Shown here: in pieces, positions 23,771-35,260 of the stretch
Layout: each line of letters begins with the position of its first letter
Numbering within the stretch: position 1 is the first letter of the stretch
DNA from: Nymphaea colorata
Lineage: Eukaryota; Streptophyta; Magnoliopsida; Nymphaeales; Nymphaeaceae
NCBI RefSeq assembly: GCF_008831285.2
Contig: NC_045142.1
Location: forward strand, 7,724,713 to 7,788,712
Length of the DNA: 64,000 nucleotides
Direction: 5' to 3'
Translations under genes and position numbers: made by a program
Notes under the pieces: model-generated
Databases searched by the model: none
What the model saw: the letters and a program-made list of their open reading frames with translations, nothing else
What the model was told of the DNA's origin: nothing

Positions 23771-24320
23771 GATTCACCCAACACGTGCGATGTTGATCTC
23801 ACCCAAGACAGCAAGCAACAAAATTCTGACGCGAGAGAGAGATACAGAGAGGGAGGGAGAGAGAGAGGCATCTGTGAGCCATGAGGGAAAAAGAAAGAGC
23901 TCCATGGAGAAGCTCAACAGCGGTGCGGTCTTCTCCATGGCACTGCTGCAGACTCCCGCGGCCACTACTGGCTGGCTGCCCTCCATATATATATAAAGAG
24001 AGAGAGAGAGAGAGAGAGGAACCTGCACGAGAGGAGAGAGAACGAGAAAGAGAGAGGGAGAGACCAGCGTCAGCGAGACAAAGCTTCTGGCAGCGTTGAG
24101 AAGTGTCGTTCAGCAGTGAGTTGGAAGGGAGAGAGACGCAGCAGTTGAGCAGAGAAGGGGGAAACCAGAGTCCGGGGGACGGGAAACAGGGGGGGAAACG
24201 AATAAAAATTTCCGACAGTTTTTCTTTCTTTTGCAGGTGAAGCGCACGCCTCAATGTTCGCACTAACGGGTTTCGGCCATGTTCGTCTGCTCCTTATATG
24301 GGGCATTTAATATTTAGGAG
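23770..24320 (-). promoter_or_regulatory. possible promoter and 5' UTR exon for POP4 (minus strand)
   Basis: This is a more GC-rich island in AT-rich DNA. On the minus strand it shows a long CT run, a TTTATATATATATGG TATA-like word (about 24000-23985), a CT-rich leader and CTTGG followed by GTGAGAT (about 23806), a fair splice donor. With the acceptor-like GTGCAG just before the POP4 ATG at 20386, this could be a non-coding first exon with a 3.4-kb intron. An 84-codon frame here (23774-24028) is low complexity and I do not call it a gene. The plus-strand motif ttttgcaggtg near 24230 is an alternative splice-like signal. Confidence 0.3.
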
Positions 24321-24844
24321 CGATTTGGGAACAATATAAGTTTCCATACCATCTCCTCACCACAAAAAATTTGACATACGGCACTAGAATATATTGTTTT
24401 ATGAAGCTACGTAAACTTTTATAACATAGTAATCAAAAGCATGTTCCTATTGTCACTATTGTCAAACAGTCACTTTGTCCTTAAATCTGCTTAAGAGATT
24501 GGGTTAGGTTCATAAAATCTTAGATTTAATGTTTCATGGAACGGAACTGCCTCAAATTTTTGACAGATTCATAAAACAATCACAGATTGTTCTTGCTACC
24601 AAACTCGTTATTGACACTTTTGTTCGAGTTTTACAAAGAGTTATTAGAAGGTGCTTTTTTTTAGTCTACTTAAGACTGAGCATATAATCAACTTCCGTCT
24701 AAAGAGAGATAAGTGGTTACTGCAACCTTTCAAGTACCAATAGATTTGGAGTCTAATGCATGCCATGAAGGTCCTAAAATCTAAAGCTCTCGTGGGTTGT
24801 GCCAAGGAGGTGGCGGAGCTGGGTGACAGCAGGCTAGTCAGAGG

Positions 24845-25011
24845 TGGAGGGGAGGGGTTGGGCCACCTAGGCCATAGTTTCAACTATTTGAAAAAAAAAA
24901 TGCATTAAAAAAATTTTAAAACTTTAGTTGTGCAATGTATTTTTTAGATTCAAGTTCAGTTTGGCTCTACTGTTTGAACTACCCCTGAAAAAAATCATGG
25001 CTTGGCCCCTG
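24845..25011. mobile_element. degenerate CAGGGGCGGAGCC-family MITE
   Basis: The block starts near ttgggccacctaggccatag and ends catggcttggcccctg, with an AT-rich middle, like the family copies at 34.3, 55.9 and 60.6 kb but in reverse order. Target duplications are not visible. Confidence 0.4.
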
Positions 25012-25700
25012 AAGCTAGCTTATTTACATATTTGGTTTCCCTAGTTATTACAAATTGGTACCTCTTCAATTTGAAACTTCTAATGTGATAAAAAATTATG
25101 TCAGGGCATATTAGTGCCCCTAAGTTACAGATTTCTGGCTTCATTGTTGTGCGGATGTGTTTCTTATTATTTTTAGTTGTCAAGGATGTTCTCTCTCAAC
25201 AATTGAAGCAAGTCATGTCTGCCCTCCGATGATTCCTCATTTTTTACATTGTTTCTTCCATTTTTATGTAGAGGACGTCTAATTTTTTAGAAGCTAGTTA
25301 ATTGAGAACCCTCTTGGGAAGGATTTGAAAGTTTTTTCAGCTTAGTTTGTAATGAAGGTCAATCAAGAAAAATCCCATATTTTTCTATTTGGAACATGTT
25401 AATAGGAAGTTTTTTTTTTATCATGTTAGTCAAGTCGCACGTTGCCTTCAACCACACCAAAGTGTTTTAAGTGTTTAGTTAGAAGACAAGGAAGTTAGAT
25501 GAGCAAGAGAAGTTAGATGACCAACTAAAGAACCATTTTATCTTTTCTCTTACAAAAATCACATAGTATTCTTAAAATGAGACACAAAGATAATAAAAGA
25601 AGGAAGCACGCAATAACACCGATAAAAGAGTAGGCTCTGGTTGAGCTTTACAACTCTAAAATTGGCAGGAGAAAATCAAAGAGGCATGACACGTATTGCA
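25012..25700. other. gene-free stretch
   Basis: No gene or bounded repeat is recognised. Confidence 0.6.
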
Positions 25701-25704
25701 TAGG

Positions 25705-25807
25705 GAAACAGGGAGACACAAAGACAAAGAAGAAACAGGGAGACACAAAGACAAAGAAGGTTGATCGAAAGGTGCGCATATATATATATATATATAAATC
25801 GAAAGGT

Positions 25808-25900
<93 letters not shown>
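25705..25900. repeat. nested short duplications and (TA)n tract
   Basis: gggagacacaaagacaaaga occurs twice in a row (29-bp period), then atcgaaaggtgcgcatatat occurs twice (about 34-bp period). The second copy runs into a TA tract of about 43-44 units ending at 25900. The order suggests successive slippage events. Confidence 0.9.
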
Positions 25901-25904
<4 letters not shown>

Positions 25905-25964
25905 GCTACAAGTTCATGTTTTGGCAGAGGAGAGGGAGAAGAGCAGAGTCATCATATCAACAGC

Positions 25965-26200
25965 AACAGAGAGAGAGAGAGAGAGAGAGATGATTACCTG
26001 TGCGCTGACAGCGAGAGGGAGACGACGAGTGTGCAGGAAAGTGAGACAGTGAGAAAGGTGACTTTGGTGTGACAGTTTGGAGCAGTAGGAGAGGGAGGCG
26101 GTGAGTGTGCAGGAGAGTGAGGCAGTGAGGGTGAGAGTTTCGAGTAGTAGGAGAGGAAGACGGCGAGAGGGACGACTCCAGTGTGAGGATTTCGAGCGAT
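25965..26200. repeat. GA microsatellite and degenerate 70-bp G-rich tandem repeat
   Basis: After a GA run (25969-25990), units containing gagtgtgcagga.agtgag.cagtgag and gagcagtaggagagg repeat two to three times. Function is unknown. Confidence 0.65.
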
Positions 26201-26335
26201 ATTTTCTCAGTGCAATGAGGGGAATGACATAACCGACTTCATCTTTCCATCTTTAGTCGAAAAATCCTTGTACCACTGCAATAGAGGAGGACAAAGCATG
26301 TAATCTTAATAATTGTAAAAGGAATTATATAATGT

Positions 26336-26652
26336 TGGCTCTATTACTCGTTGGATTCTCATTCAGATTTTAGAATCGGATTTAATTTTAAATAAATATC
26401 TATATCCAAGGCTCTTACATGTTGAACATCGACCAAATTCAGTTCAAAATTCATATTTGGATGCTCATATGAATGTATGTAAAAATTGGATTTGGATCGG
26501 ATTCAAAGAAATCGGATTTTAGATTAGATTGGAATATGACTTTTCTTTGTTCGTATCCGAATTTGAATTTAAATTTGAATATGTGAATATCTAAAAAAAC
26601 AAATACAGTTAAAAATATATCTTATTGGAAACCGGTCTGTTGACATCCCTAC
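26336..26652. mobile_element. TAGGGATGTCAAT-family MITE, left end missing
   Basis: The right end reads ttgacatcccta and the body has ggattcagat/tccgaatttg words typical of the family. The left inverted repeat is absent. Confidence 0.6.
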
Positions 26653-26914
26653 TCAAACTTCTGAGTGATTGAACCATGTCAATCCCCATGTTTATATATG
26701 TTGTACAACTCATTGAAGAGAAGAATATAACATGTACAATTGTTAAGAATCTTTGTTATAAAGTATTAGCCCATTTCAGACAAGGTTATATTTTCAAAGG
26801 GCCAAGTAGAAAATCTTGCTCCATAACATCCTCCCAAATCATGCCAAAAGAAAATGAGCTTCACATTCATGTTTGTTTTCTGTCATCTTATTTTTGCTCA
26901 ATGTTCTTCTTTCT

Positions 26915-26959
<45 letters not shown>

Positions 26960-26962
26960 TTC
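26915..26962. repeat. (TC)n-(AC)n compound microsatellite
   Basis: A CT run changes directly to CA at about 26940. Confidence 0.95.
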
Positions 26963-27069
26963 ACATACCAATGCAAATAAACAAGCCAATGTCTCACCTC
27001 ATTAATCTGTATAATATTGGAAAGAGAAAGAAAAAATCGACTTGGAATCTACATGTACATGTTTGCAAC

Positions 27070-27576
27070 TGGGGCTGCACACGATTTGATTCGAGCTGGG
27101 CCAGGTTGAGCTTAACTCAACTCCAAAAACTTAAGCTCGAGCTTGGCTCTTGAGCTGAGCTCGATAGCAGGTTCAAGCTCGACTATACATCGTTGAGCTC
27201 GAGCTTGACTCGCTTAACTCATTTAACTTGTTTATGTTAACTTAGCATGTCTTGTTTCCTTTAACTTATTTAATTTGTTGACTCATTTAACAGGTTTCTT
27301 TTAACTAATTCAACTATGAATAACTATCTAACAGACAATCTAAAGCAAGAATGCACATATCCTACTTCCAAATATCCCTTAAAGAAAAACTAAATTAGTA
27401 ACAAAAAACATCTCATTCATGACACATTTATATAGACGAGCCGTGCTGAGTGTAAATGAGTCGAGGTCTTACAACTCACTTGCAACTCAAACTCAAGCGT
27501 GTTTAACATTTCAAGCATAAATTTAAACTCGAACTCGATTTGTTAATAAATGAGTGGAGCTGGAGTTGCAGAGAAA
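27070..27576. mobile_element. CTCGAG-rich hAT-type MITE, TAGGGCTGCAC family
   Basis: This is a 507-bp element beginning tggggctgcacacga, filled with gagctcgagc words on both arms, flanked by tttgcaac (27062-27069) and tatgcaac (27577-27584), a 7/8 match. The right end is eroded. It is the same family as 42600-43042 and 63717 onward. Confidence 0.65.
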
Positions 27577-28330
27577 TATGCAACTTTATGGGCCCAAAAA
27601 ATAAATTTATGTTTCAATGTCTATAGGCATAAGTAGTTCCTAAATTCTATATATATCACTGCAGCATAACTTCTTAAATTCTACATCTCTTTTTTTTTTT
27701 CAATTCCACTTTTCTATGCTTTTCTTTTTTTACTGTTATTAACAATTTAGCAATCATGTGCGATCCACAAAGCTCTCAATTATTTTACATGATATATGTG
27801 ATTTAGCTGAAGAAGGTATACTTAAGAGCTATCCATAAAGCTCTCTATACAAGTTCTTGTACAAGGTTTTTGAACAGAACTTCAATAGGCAAGAAATGCT
27901 GCATACAGAAAGTTGTGTGTGCCGTGGGTACTTTATGTAATAAAGGAGGAAATGACATTTTGGTACTTTATTAAAAAAATGTCCTCTATAGTCTTTCTAT
28001 TCTTTTCATTTTCATTTTTGTTTTTATAAAAAGTTCTTTTTTAATGTGAACTAAGGACATTTTAGTCATTAATCATACAAGTGCACTAAATTTCGTGCAC
28101 CAGTGACGCATACAACTAATTTTCGTGCACTAGTATGCTGCATATAACTAGGTTCCTAGTCACACTACCTTTGTCGGGCTTCTTTTTGTTCTTAAAGATT
28201 TGGTTGGGTCTCGAAGATGTTCAGCATTTCGCTACCAACCCTAACAGCATATATAAGGTATGGCGGCCGCCAAAAAGGCTGCTTTGCTCCAACCAAAGAA
28301 GCACCCCCTAGCGTGCATTGGATCTACTTT
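27577..28330. other. gene-free stretch
   Basis: The segment 27900-28110 resembles other AT-rich pieces with ttttggtcatt words (50090, 63510). No gene. Confidence 0.5.
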
Positions 28331-28363
28331 AAAGCACTTGCTTGGCAGCGAGCGCTTTGCTAT

Positions 28364-28608
28364 TGGCCAAGCTATTAGACCTGGGCGTCGGGCCAGCCCG
28401 GCCTAATAAGAATTGGGTCTTGGGTCAGCCCGATGTCTGAAACTAGAGTCTGGGCTCGGTATTGGAAACCTAAGCCCGGGCCTAGCCCGGCCTAGCTACA
28501 ATAAAAAAATTATTTTTAAAAATATATAATATTTTTTAATAATAATATATATATTTAATAAAATAAAAATAATTTTTATTTGATATCAAGCAGAATCGGA
28601 CCCCATCT
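28364..28608. mobile_element. GGGCC-rich element present only in unit 1
   Basis: Unit 2 reads straight through this position (ttgg then tagtgaaag), while unit 1 has about 245 bp with tagacctgggcgtcgggcc, repeated gcccggcct words and an AT-rich tail. An insertion after the duplication is the simplest reading, but a deletion from unit 2 is possible. Confidence 0.6.
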
Positions 28609-28958
28609 GGCGGTGTGAAAGAAAAAGAGGGAGTACATGGTGATAGATCAGGTTCGAATCCCGTTGTCAACTAAGAAGGAGTAAACCTCCCAATCGAGAC
28701 TGCTGCTTTCAAGCCTGTCGGAATGATGGCCATGCTTGGATTTTTAGATGGCACTGTTCCCCGGCAATTAGCTTGCCTTCTTGCCCCAAAAAGAGCCTGC
28801 TCCACTCAACTTCCACTCCTTCTTGGCTTAGAGAAAAATCATTTTGCTGCAGTGGTTCATTAACTACATCATAGTGGAGGTTCTTGTTCTGCTACTAGAC
28901 TTGAAACTCGCTAGCATGACATTTCATAATTAAGTAAGTTTAAGAGGAGAAACACATG

Positions 28959-29366
28959 TAGAGATGTTAACGGATCAGATTCAAATCGGATATACCCTTA
29001 ATTATATCTATTTTAAGGATTTTCATATATTCAAATTTGAATTTGGATTCAAATGCAAATCAAGAAAAGTCATATCCGAATCTGAAATCTGATTTTCAGA
29101 ATCCGAATCTGATTTTTATATTCATATCCAAATTCAAATCCAAATTTTAAACTGAATTTAGCCAAATTTTAAAATGTAAGAACATTAGACATAGGATATT
29201 TGTCCAAAAATAAATTCGATCTGAATCTGAACTCGATCCCATGTCGTTTCTTAAATCCGAATGTGATCTGATTTCTTAATCAAATATTAAATTTTTTTTC
29301 ATATCCAATTTTTTTGGATCAGTTCGATCAGATATCCAATTCAAATTGGATACATTGACATCCTTA
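28959..29366. mobile_element. TAGGGATGTCAAT-family MITE in unit 1
   Basis: 408 bp from tagagatgttaacgg to ttgacatcctta, with matching inverted ends and ccgaatc/gattcgg-like words inside. The flanking 8-mers aacacatg and aacataaa match only 5/8. Confidence 0.7.
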
Positions 29367-29554
29367 AACATAAAATCCTAATTAATTAAGTTTATGGGGT
29401 AGAGAGGAGAAACAGATCTATTATGGGTGCTAGTTATCAAACCGTATTTGAAGCAAGTGTTTGTCTAGTCTACGTTGTTAACAACCTCGATTGGACGTAG
29501 CTCATGAATATTGCTTCATACGAAACTGATAGATGAATTGAGTCAAGTTGATTC

Positions 29555-29734
29555 CAGGGGTGGAGACAGAAAACTTTGGTTAAGTGGCACTAACATAAAA
29601 TTTTAAAGTTTCAAGGGGCACCAATATGTAAATGAGAAAAATTGCTTAGAAATGTCAATATAAAAATAATAAGTTTATTTTTTTTATTCGTGTGAGCAAT
29701 TACCCACATGTAGCCCACACCTGCCCCTCCCCTA
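29555..29734. mobile_element. CAGGGG-family MITE in unit 1
   Basis: 180 bp from caggggtggagacag to cctgcccctcccctа-like end (cccta at 29730-29734), flanked by gttgattc (29547-29554) and attgattc (29735-29742), 7/8. Confidence 0.65.
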
Positions 29735-30157
29735 ATTGATTCAGTCCAGCTCATATATAATGGTTCTAAAAGGTGGTTACTTGGCTCTAAAAGGGCCTCA
29801 ACCTAGACCTAGGCCATAAAATCCAACCATTGTCAGGTTGAGCTGGGTAACCTGCCGACTCAGCCTAATAACCTTTTTTGTTAATATTTTATTTTAAGTT
29901 TTATATCAAAATTTTATATTTGAACATAATACATTTTTTATTATATTTTCACACATATACATTTTTTTTTATTATTATAATCTGGCTGGGCTCAAGTTCT
30001 GCCCTTTGATAGTATGAAAAGTGCATATTAAAGTTTTTAAATTTTGACTAAAGTCAAATATCATTTTTCAAAATTTTTATGTATAAAAAGTGAAACTTTT
30101 TTATACATAAACTTACAAAAAAAAAAAAATTGAGATGGGGCCAGGGCCCATAGGGTT

Positions 30158-31442
30158 CTATCACTCGCTTAGCGGCGAGCGGTTTGCTCGTTGGTAGTGA
30201 AAGAAAGAGAGGGGAACATGCTGGATGTAGGAGTTGGTCAGATTGCAGTTTCGAATCCTGTCGTCACCTAAGAAGGAAGTAAAGGAGACCGCTGCTTTCA
30301 AGCCTGTGAGAATGAGTAAAGCCACTTGAAGGAAGAGGCCAGCAACAAAGAAAAAATAGTCTTTCAAGGGGCCCTAGTCAAGTAGCTGTGTCGGAGATGA
30401 GGTGCCAGCTCTCATTCAACAACAAAACCAAGATGGGTCTGATTAGATGTTAACGGATCAGATTTGGTTTAAGGATTTTCATATATTCGAATTTGCATTC
30501 AAATGTGAATAAAGAAAAGTCATATGTGAATCCGAATCTGAACTCCAATTTCACAATCTGAATCTGGTTTGAATCCAATCCAAATCTGATTTTTGTATTC
30601 ATATCCAAATACGAGTCTGAATTTTGAAGGGAATTTTGCCAATTTTCAAAATGTAAGAACATTAGATGTAGTTATTTGTCTAAAAATAAATCTGATTGGA
30701 TGTCGATTCTTAAATCCAAATCTGATCTGATTTCTTAATTAAATATTAAATTTTTCTTCATATCCAATTTTTTCGGATTGGTTCGGTCAGATATATGATT
30801 TAATTCGAATATATTGACATTCTTAAAGACATGACATTTCCTAATTAACTAAGTTTAAGGGGTAGAGAAGAGAAACTGATCTATTATGAGTGCTAGCTAT
30901 CGAGCCCTATTTGAAGCAGGCGTTTGTCCAGTCTAAGTTGTCAGCAAGCTCGATTGCACGTACTCATTAATATTGCTTCATACAAAGCTAATGGATGAAT
31001 TGAGTCAGGTTGATTCAAGAAGCAGAGCCAAAAAATTTTGGCTAAGGGGCACTAATATAAAATTTTAAAGTTTCAAAAGGCTAAACGAGAAAAATTCTTA
31101 AAAATATCAATATAAAATTAATAAAAAAAAATTTGAATCCTTGTAAACAATTGTCCACATGTAGCCCACACCTGCTTCTGCCTCGAAAAGGGCATGAACC
31201 CGGTCCTAGGCTATAAAAATCCAGCCATTGGGCGGGCCCGATGATTTTTCTGGCTGAGATGGGCTAGCCCGCCAACTCAACCTGAGAACCTTTTTTGTTA
31301 ATATTTTCTTTTAAGTTTTATATAAAAATTATATATTTGAACGTAACCGGTTTAACTTTATTATATTTTCACTTGTATACATTTTTTTATTTTAATTTTA
31401 TTATAATCGGAATGGGCTTATAATCTCAGTCCTTTGATAGTA
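30158..31442. repeat. segmental duplication, unit 2
   Basis: Same order of blocks as unit 1, without the inserted GGGCC element. The copies are visibly diverged (many substitutions and indels), so the duplication is old. About 140 bp of unshared sequence separates the units. Confidence 0.85.
30444..30825. mobile_element. TAGGGATGTCAAT-family MITE in unit 2
   Basis: It is the counterpart of 28959-29366, from tagatgttaacgg to ttgacattctta. The insertion is shared, so it predates the duplication. Confidence 0.75.
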
Positions 31443-32310
31443 GGGTCGGCCTGAGGCAGTTGTCGTGCCCTACCTAGGGCTAGACGTGACTTTCTAAGTC
31501 GCGCAATTTTTACTGGAGCTGAGTTAGAAGATAAACTTGGTGGCATTGAATTTCTTGACGTGTCTATTATTTTTCTACCAAGTTTCATGATTTTTGGAGT
31601 TATGATCGAGAAGATATTGAATTTACAAGCGGCGCCTGTTTTCTGATGCAATCCATGCGACTAGAACTGTGACAACAGCTTTTTCTGAAACCTCTTTTTT
31701 TTAAACATTTTTACTATTTCTGAAACCTCTTTTTTTTTAAACATTTTTACTGTTAGGGGTATTATTGTAAAGTATTATAAATTCTGTCTTTTCCTTTCAT
31801 TTATATAGTCCAAACAAACATGATTTTAGTCTTTCCTTTTTTTTTTTTTCCTTTTTATCCAAATAAGCTTTTTAATTACCTTTTTTCATTTCTTTTTATT
31901 TCTTTTCATTTCATTCCTTTCCCTTTCCTTTTTCTTTCCTTCTCTTTCTCTCCCAAGGCTCATCTAAATACTTCATTTAATTTGAAATATATTTTAGAAT
32001 TTAGAAACGTAATCAACACAAAAACGCATGCAATAGCGCGATGAGAGATCATGAACTTAGTGTTGCGTATCAAAATAAAAATGAGGAGCTCAGTGTTCTT
32101 TCTTGCAAGGGAAAACTTGTAGAAGTTACCTGGATAATTTAAAGTTGCTAAGAGATACACTTATCACTACGAGGGCTTTTTCATCTTTTTCAAATGTTTT
32201 TCCACCTTCCAAATGTTTGTCTTGTGGGGGGAGGGGGACCTCTCCATTTTGGTCATTTGGGCAAGGAGCATTGCAGTTCAATGCCTCTCGTCCAAGTATT
32301 AATTAAATAG
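31443..32310. other. gene-free stretch
   Basis: It contains an imperfect direct repeat tttctgaaacctctttttttt at about 31680-31745 and a pyrimidine-rich stretch 31830-31955. No gene. Confidence 0.6.
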
Positions 32311-32311
32311 G

Positions 32312-32695
32312 GTTTCAACCATAGTCACAAATAACGTCTATGAGTTTTAAACGGCAAGGTTTTTCTCAAATATAATACGGTGAACTTCAAAAAAATAGGA
32401 GAATATGGTCAATTTTTAAAAATTTTAAAAAACTAAAATATAAGAAAATAAAATAAGTAAAAAACTAATCACAAATATCAAAAGATAAGTAGATTTGCAA
32501 CAAATAAAAAATGAAAAAAAAATTGTTTGACATCAAAAAAGCTGAAAAAAACACAAAAAAATGATTTAAAACGCGTTTTTTTGTTTTTAACATTTTTTAA
32601 GTTTTAAACTGCTAGTTAATTTATCAAACTTTTTCATTTTTTTTTCGAATAAATGCGTTTTCTGTGACTATAGTTTCAACATAGTCTAATACAAA
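32312..32695. mobile_element. MITE with 'ccatagtcacaaa' inverted ends, copy 1
   Basis: The left end tttcaaccatagtcacaaa and the right end tttctgtgactatagtttca are inverted repeats. The middle has aaaagataagtagatttg and A-rich/T-rich arms. The same layout recurs at 52698-53095 and, in reverse, about 62400-62810. Confidence 0.7.
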
Positions 32696-32699
32696 GGTG

Positions 32700-33570
32700 T
32701 ATGTGCGAGTGGTGAGATGTAGAAGAAGAGGCACTTGGGGATAAACCCACAAAAAGTGTTTATTTTAGTATTTGTTATTTTATGACAAATTTTCTCATTT
32801 AAATTTATATAACTAGTGCCCTTAAACAATATTTATGGCTTTGACCCCATGTAAGGAGCGATTAAAGTTGCTTTCAACAGCGGCAACTCTCATGGGTGTG
32901 GCAAGGTCAATGGCCAAACAATTTATTAATGACTAGCCATAGGGCCACCAAATGGGCAGTAAATGTATTAAATGCATAGCCGACAAGCTATAGAGCTTGA
33001 ACTTGAAATCGTGACATTGTATTAGATATTTTAGTGCCAAGCTTAAATGGTCAATTATCTCAATTATATGCTTCATGTGAGCCACAAAAACATTTAAACT
33101 CATTTAAGAAACCATTTGTATTTACACACATGCGAACACTCATATACGTATGTATGTATATAGAAAAATTAAATTATGATTTTGGCTTTTAAGAGTTACT
33201 CAACCATCTAACCAGAGTGGTTCGATTCAACATTTGCCCAATTAAGAGAAAAAATGAAAAGAAAACGTGATAAACATTTTCATCATTTAGTATTATAATT
33301 TTATACATTTTTTTCTTGTTTTTCTCTCGATCATTAATTTGCTTTAAATAGACAATTTTAATTAGATGATTGGGTGACTCTGGATAGCTAAAATTATCAT
33401 TTACTCACTATATATATATTCACCAGTCTCAAAGTTAAAAATATAAGAAAGTGAATTAATTTTCCATGCATCAAGATAATCCTGACTACATAACAAATTA
33501 ATCTTCTATCATTGGGGCGGTAGATTAGATATTGAGATTTTACTAAGAAATTAAAATTATAAAAACATGA
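32700..33570. other. gene-free AT-rich stretch
   Basis: Nothing is recognised. Confidence 0.6.
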
Positions 33571-33584
33571 AAGGAAAAAATTAT

Positions 33585-33776
33585 ATTATATATATATATA
33601 TATATATATAGATATATATATATATATACTCATAACTAGAGATCACATGCAGTTAAGAATCTAGTGCAAGGCACCTATGTCACATAGGTACGAATGTAGT
33701 TTTTAGTTTTTGGTAGAGTACGAGGAAGCAGGTAGGGATAGTACAATTTTAACAAATTTAGTATCATAGGACAAAA

Positions 33777-33830
<54 letters not shown>
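33585..33830. repeat. two TA microsatellites
   Basis: TA runs lie at about 33588-33628 and 33781-33829. Between them, 33670-33690 carries the ctatgtcacataggt word of the repeat at 9655. Confidence 0.9.
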
Positions 33831-33833
<3 letters not shown>

Positions 33834-33839
33834 CAAAAT

Positions 33840-34347
33840 ATAAAAAACAAAAATGAAATCGGCAGTTTTGGATTTGACTTGTAACGTAAGCAATAGGGCA
33901 ACAAGCGCTCTAACGATTAATGATATGTACAGTTTTACAAAGATGAATGATATGCACAGTTCTACACAAGAATAGGTGAATAACCTGAGCAAGAGGGAAA
34001 AGCGACAGGTTGTGAAGAAACGAACATGTTGGAATCACACAGATTATGAAGAATGGCAGCAACGGTAGATGATTATACAGCCGACTTTGAAGAACCGGTG
34101 CAGGTAAGGCAGATTTTGAAGAACAGCAGTGTGGCAGATCTTGGAAGAATGACACAATAGGAAATGACCATCCTGCAATGCTAAAGGCCGCCGCCATCCG
34201 TCGCAGTTTGCTGCCGCCGGCGGCCGAAGATCTCCACTGCCGACCATCAAGAGGAAATGGCAGAAGAGGAATGACGTTGTGCGGGTAAGTTAACGACCAC
34301 ATACCCTGCGGTGACAAAGCCAGCCGCGGGCTCAAGCCATGCACCAA
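33840..34347. other. gene-free stretch with short internal repeats
   Basis: Open frames of up to 145 codons on the minus strand have no recognisable motif. A small duplication (gatatg.acagtt.tac) lies near 33923-33965. Confidence 0.5.
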
Positions 34348-34548
34348 CAGGGGCGAAGCCAGGATTTTTTCTAGGGTCGAGCCAAGACGATTTGCGGGCC
34401 GAAATAGGGTCGGGCCAAAAGGAGCAACGATGAGCGACTGGTCGGGCCAAACTAAAAAAATTTGATTTTTTCAATGTAAGAATTTTTTTTTTTTCCTAAG
34501 CTCACCCGAGCCATGGCCCGGGCGGGCCCCTCCTTCCCTCCGCCCCTG
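34348..34548. mobile_element. CAGGGGCGGAGCC MITE with perfect target duplication
   Basis: 201 bp with ends caggggcgaagccagg and cctccgcccctg, flanked by perfect 8-bp tgcaccaa (34340-34347, 34549-34556). It encodes no protein. It contains the gagccatggcc..ggcgggcccc block shared with copies at 45003, 55921 and 60607. Confidence 0.9.
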
Positions 34549-34556
34549 TGCACCAA

Positions 34557-35040
34557 CACACCCCTTGGGAGTTGGGGGCACATACACAGCGGCCGGCCTC
34601 AATGGCACATGCAATGTGTCATTACAAGACATTTGATGTATAGTGATATAATTTATGGGAGTGTATGCCCATTAAAACAGTCATGCATCATCTGCACGTC
34701 TAATGGTCTATCATGTCTTAAATATGCACACTTCAATAATTTAATGACTTCGCTACCAGCTCTTGATCTACTCTAGCACATCTTTGGAAGAAAGAAAGAG
34801 CTGAAAACGAGTGTTTAGACGAGAACAACAAAGTTTAAAAACAGAAATTAAGTAGAGCCGTGGCAAATTCATCAAATCCTGGTGGTGGCTAGCTCTTATA
34901 ATGAGGTAAGCTTCAGTTTGAACCCTAAAAATGAGCGTATGTTGTACTCCTAAAAATAATGTCATTCCTGACAGTCCAATCGGCCACCAAACTACAAATA
35001 TGCAATCTTCCAAAGAAGCATGGTAGCTAAATTTCTTGCA
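34557..35040. other. gene-free stretch
   Basis: No gene is recognised. Confidence 0.6.
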
Positions 35041-35044
35041 AAGG

Positions 35045-35260
35045 ACTGAGTGGATGCCATTGGTGTTGGAGTTCTCCATGTCCGGAAAAGACTACCACCG
35101 ATGCACTCGGATGTCGGTAATAATCATATTTTACCTACGTGTTTGGTGTGTTGGCGATTTGAATTGAAGGGGCTTCCCCTTCGAGAACCGTATATGAGAA
35201 TTTCGTCCCGTACGGCTCAAGCGAAAACACCCTAATACTGGTTCTGGTTGCAGCGTGCAA
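35045..35260 (-). other. organellar group II intron 3' end (domains V and VI), probable NUMT
   Basis: On the minus strand, 35218-35185 is a 34-nt domain V: a GAGCCGTA stem start pairing with TACGGTTC, the AGC catalytic triad, an internal GGGA/TCTC helix and a GAAA loop. It is followed at once by a perfect hairpin, GAAGGGG, AAG loop, CCCCTTC (about 35182-35166), in the place of domain VI. Such a pair marks the 3' end of a plant organellar group II intron. The sequence beyond (35160-35045) may be the following exon, which I could not name. Transfer of mitochondrial DNA to the nucleus is the likely source. Confidence 0.7.

Larger units (their letters stand above)
28332..30018. repeat. segmental duplication, unit 1
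   Basis: It starts cacttgcttggcagcgagcg and ends ccctttgatagta. It aligns in order with 30158-31442: the cagcgagcg block, the gaatccc.gt.gtca..taagaagg block, a TAGGGATGTCAAT MITE, the gcttcata.gaa.ct.atgaattgagtca block, a CAGGGG-type MITE, and a GGGCC-type repeat with AT tail. It differs from unit 2 by carrying an extra GGGCC element at about 28364-28608 and about 120 bp more before the MITE. Confidence 0.85.

Noticed and set aside
23799-24263. 154-codon minus-strand open frame rich in Ser and Leu
   Set aside because: It is composed mainly of a CT repeat; more likely a leader or promoter region.
33910-34347. 145-codon minus-strand open frame
   Set aside because: No recognisable domain, and its start lies at the edge of a MITE.
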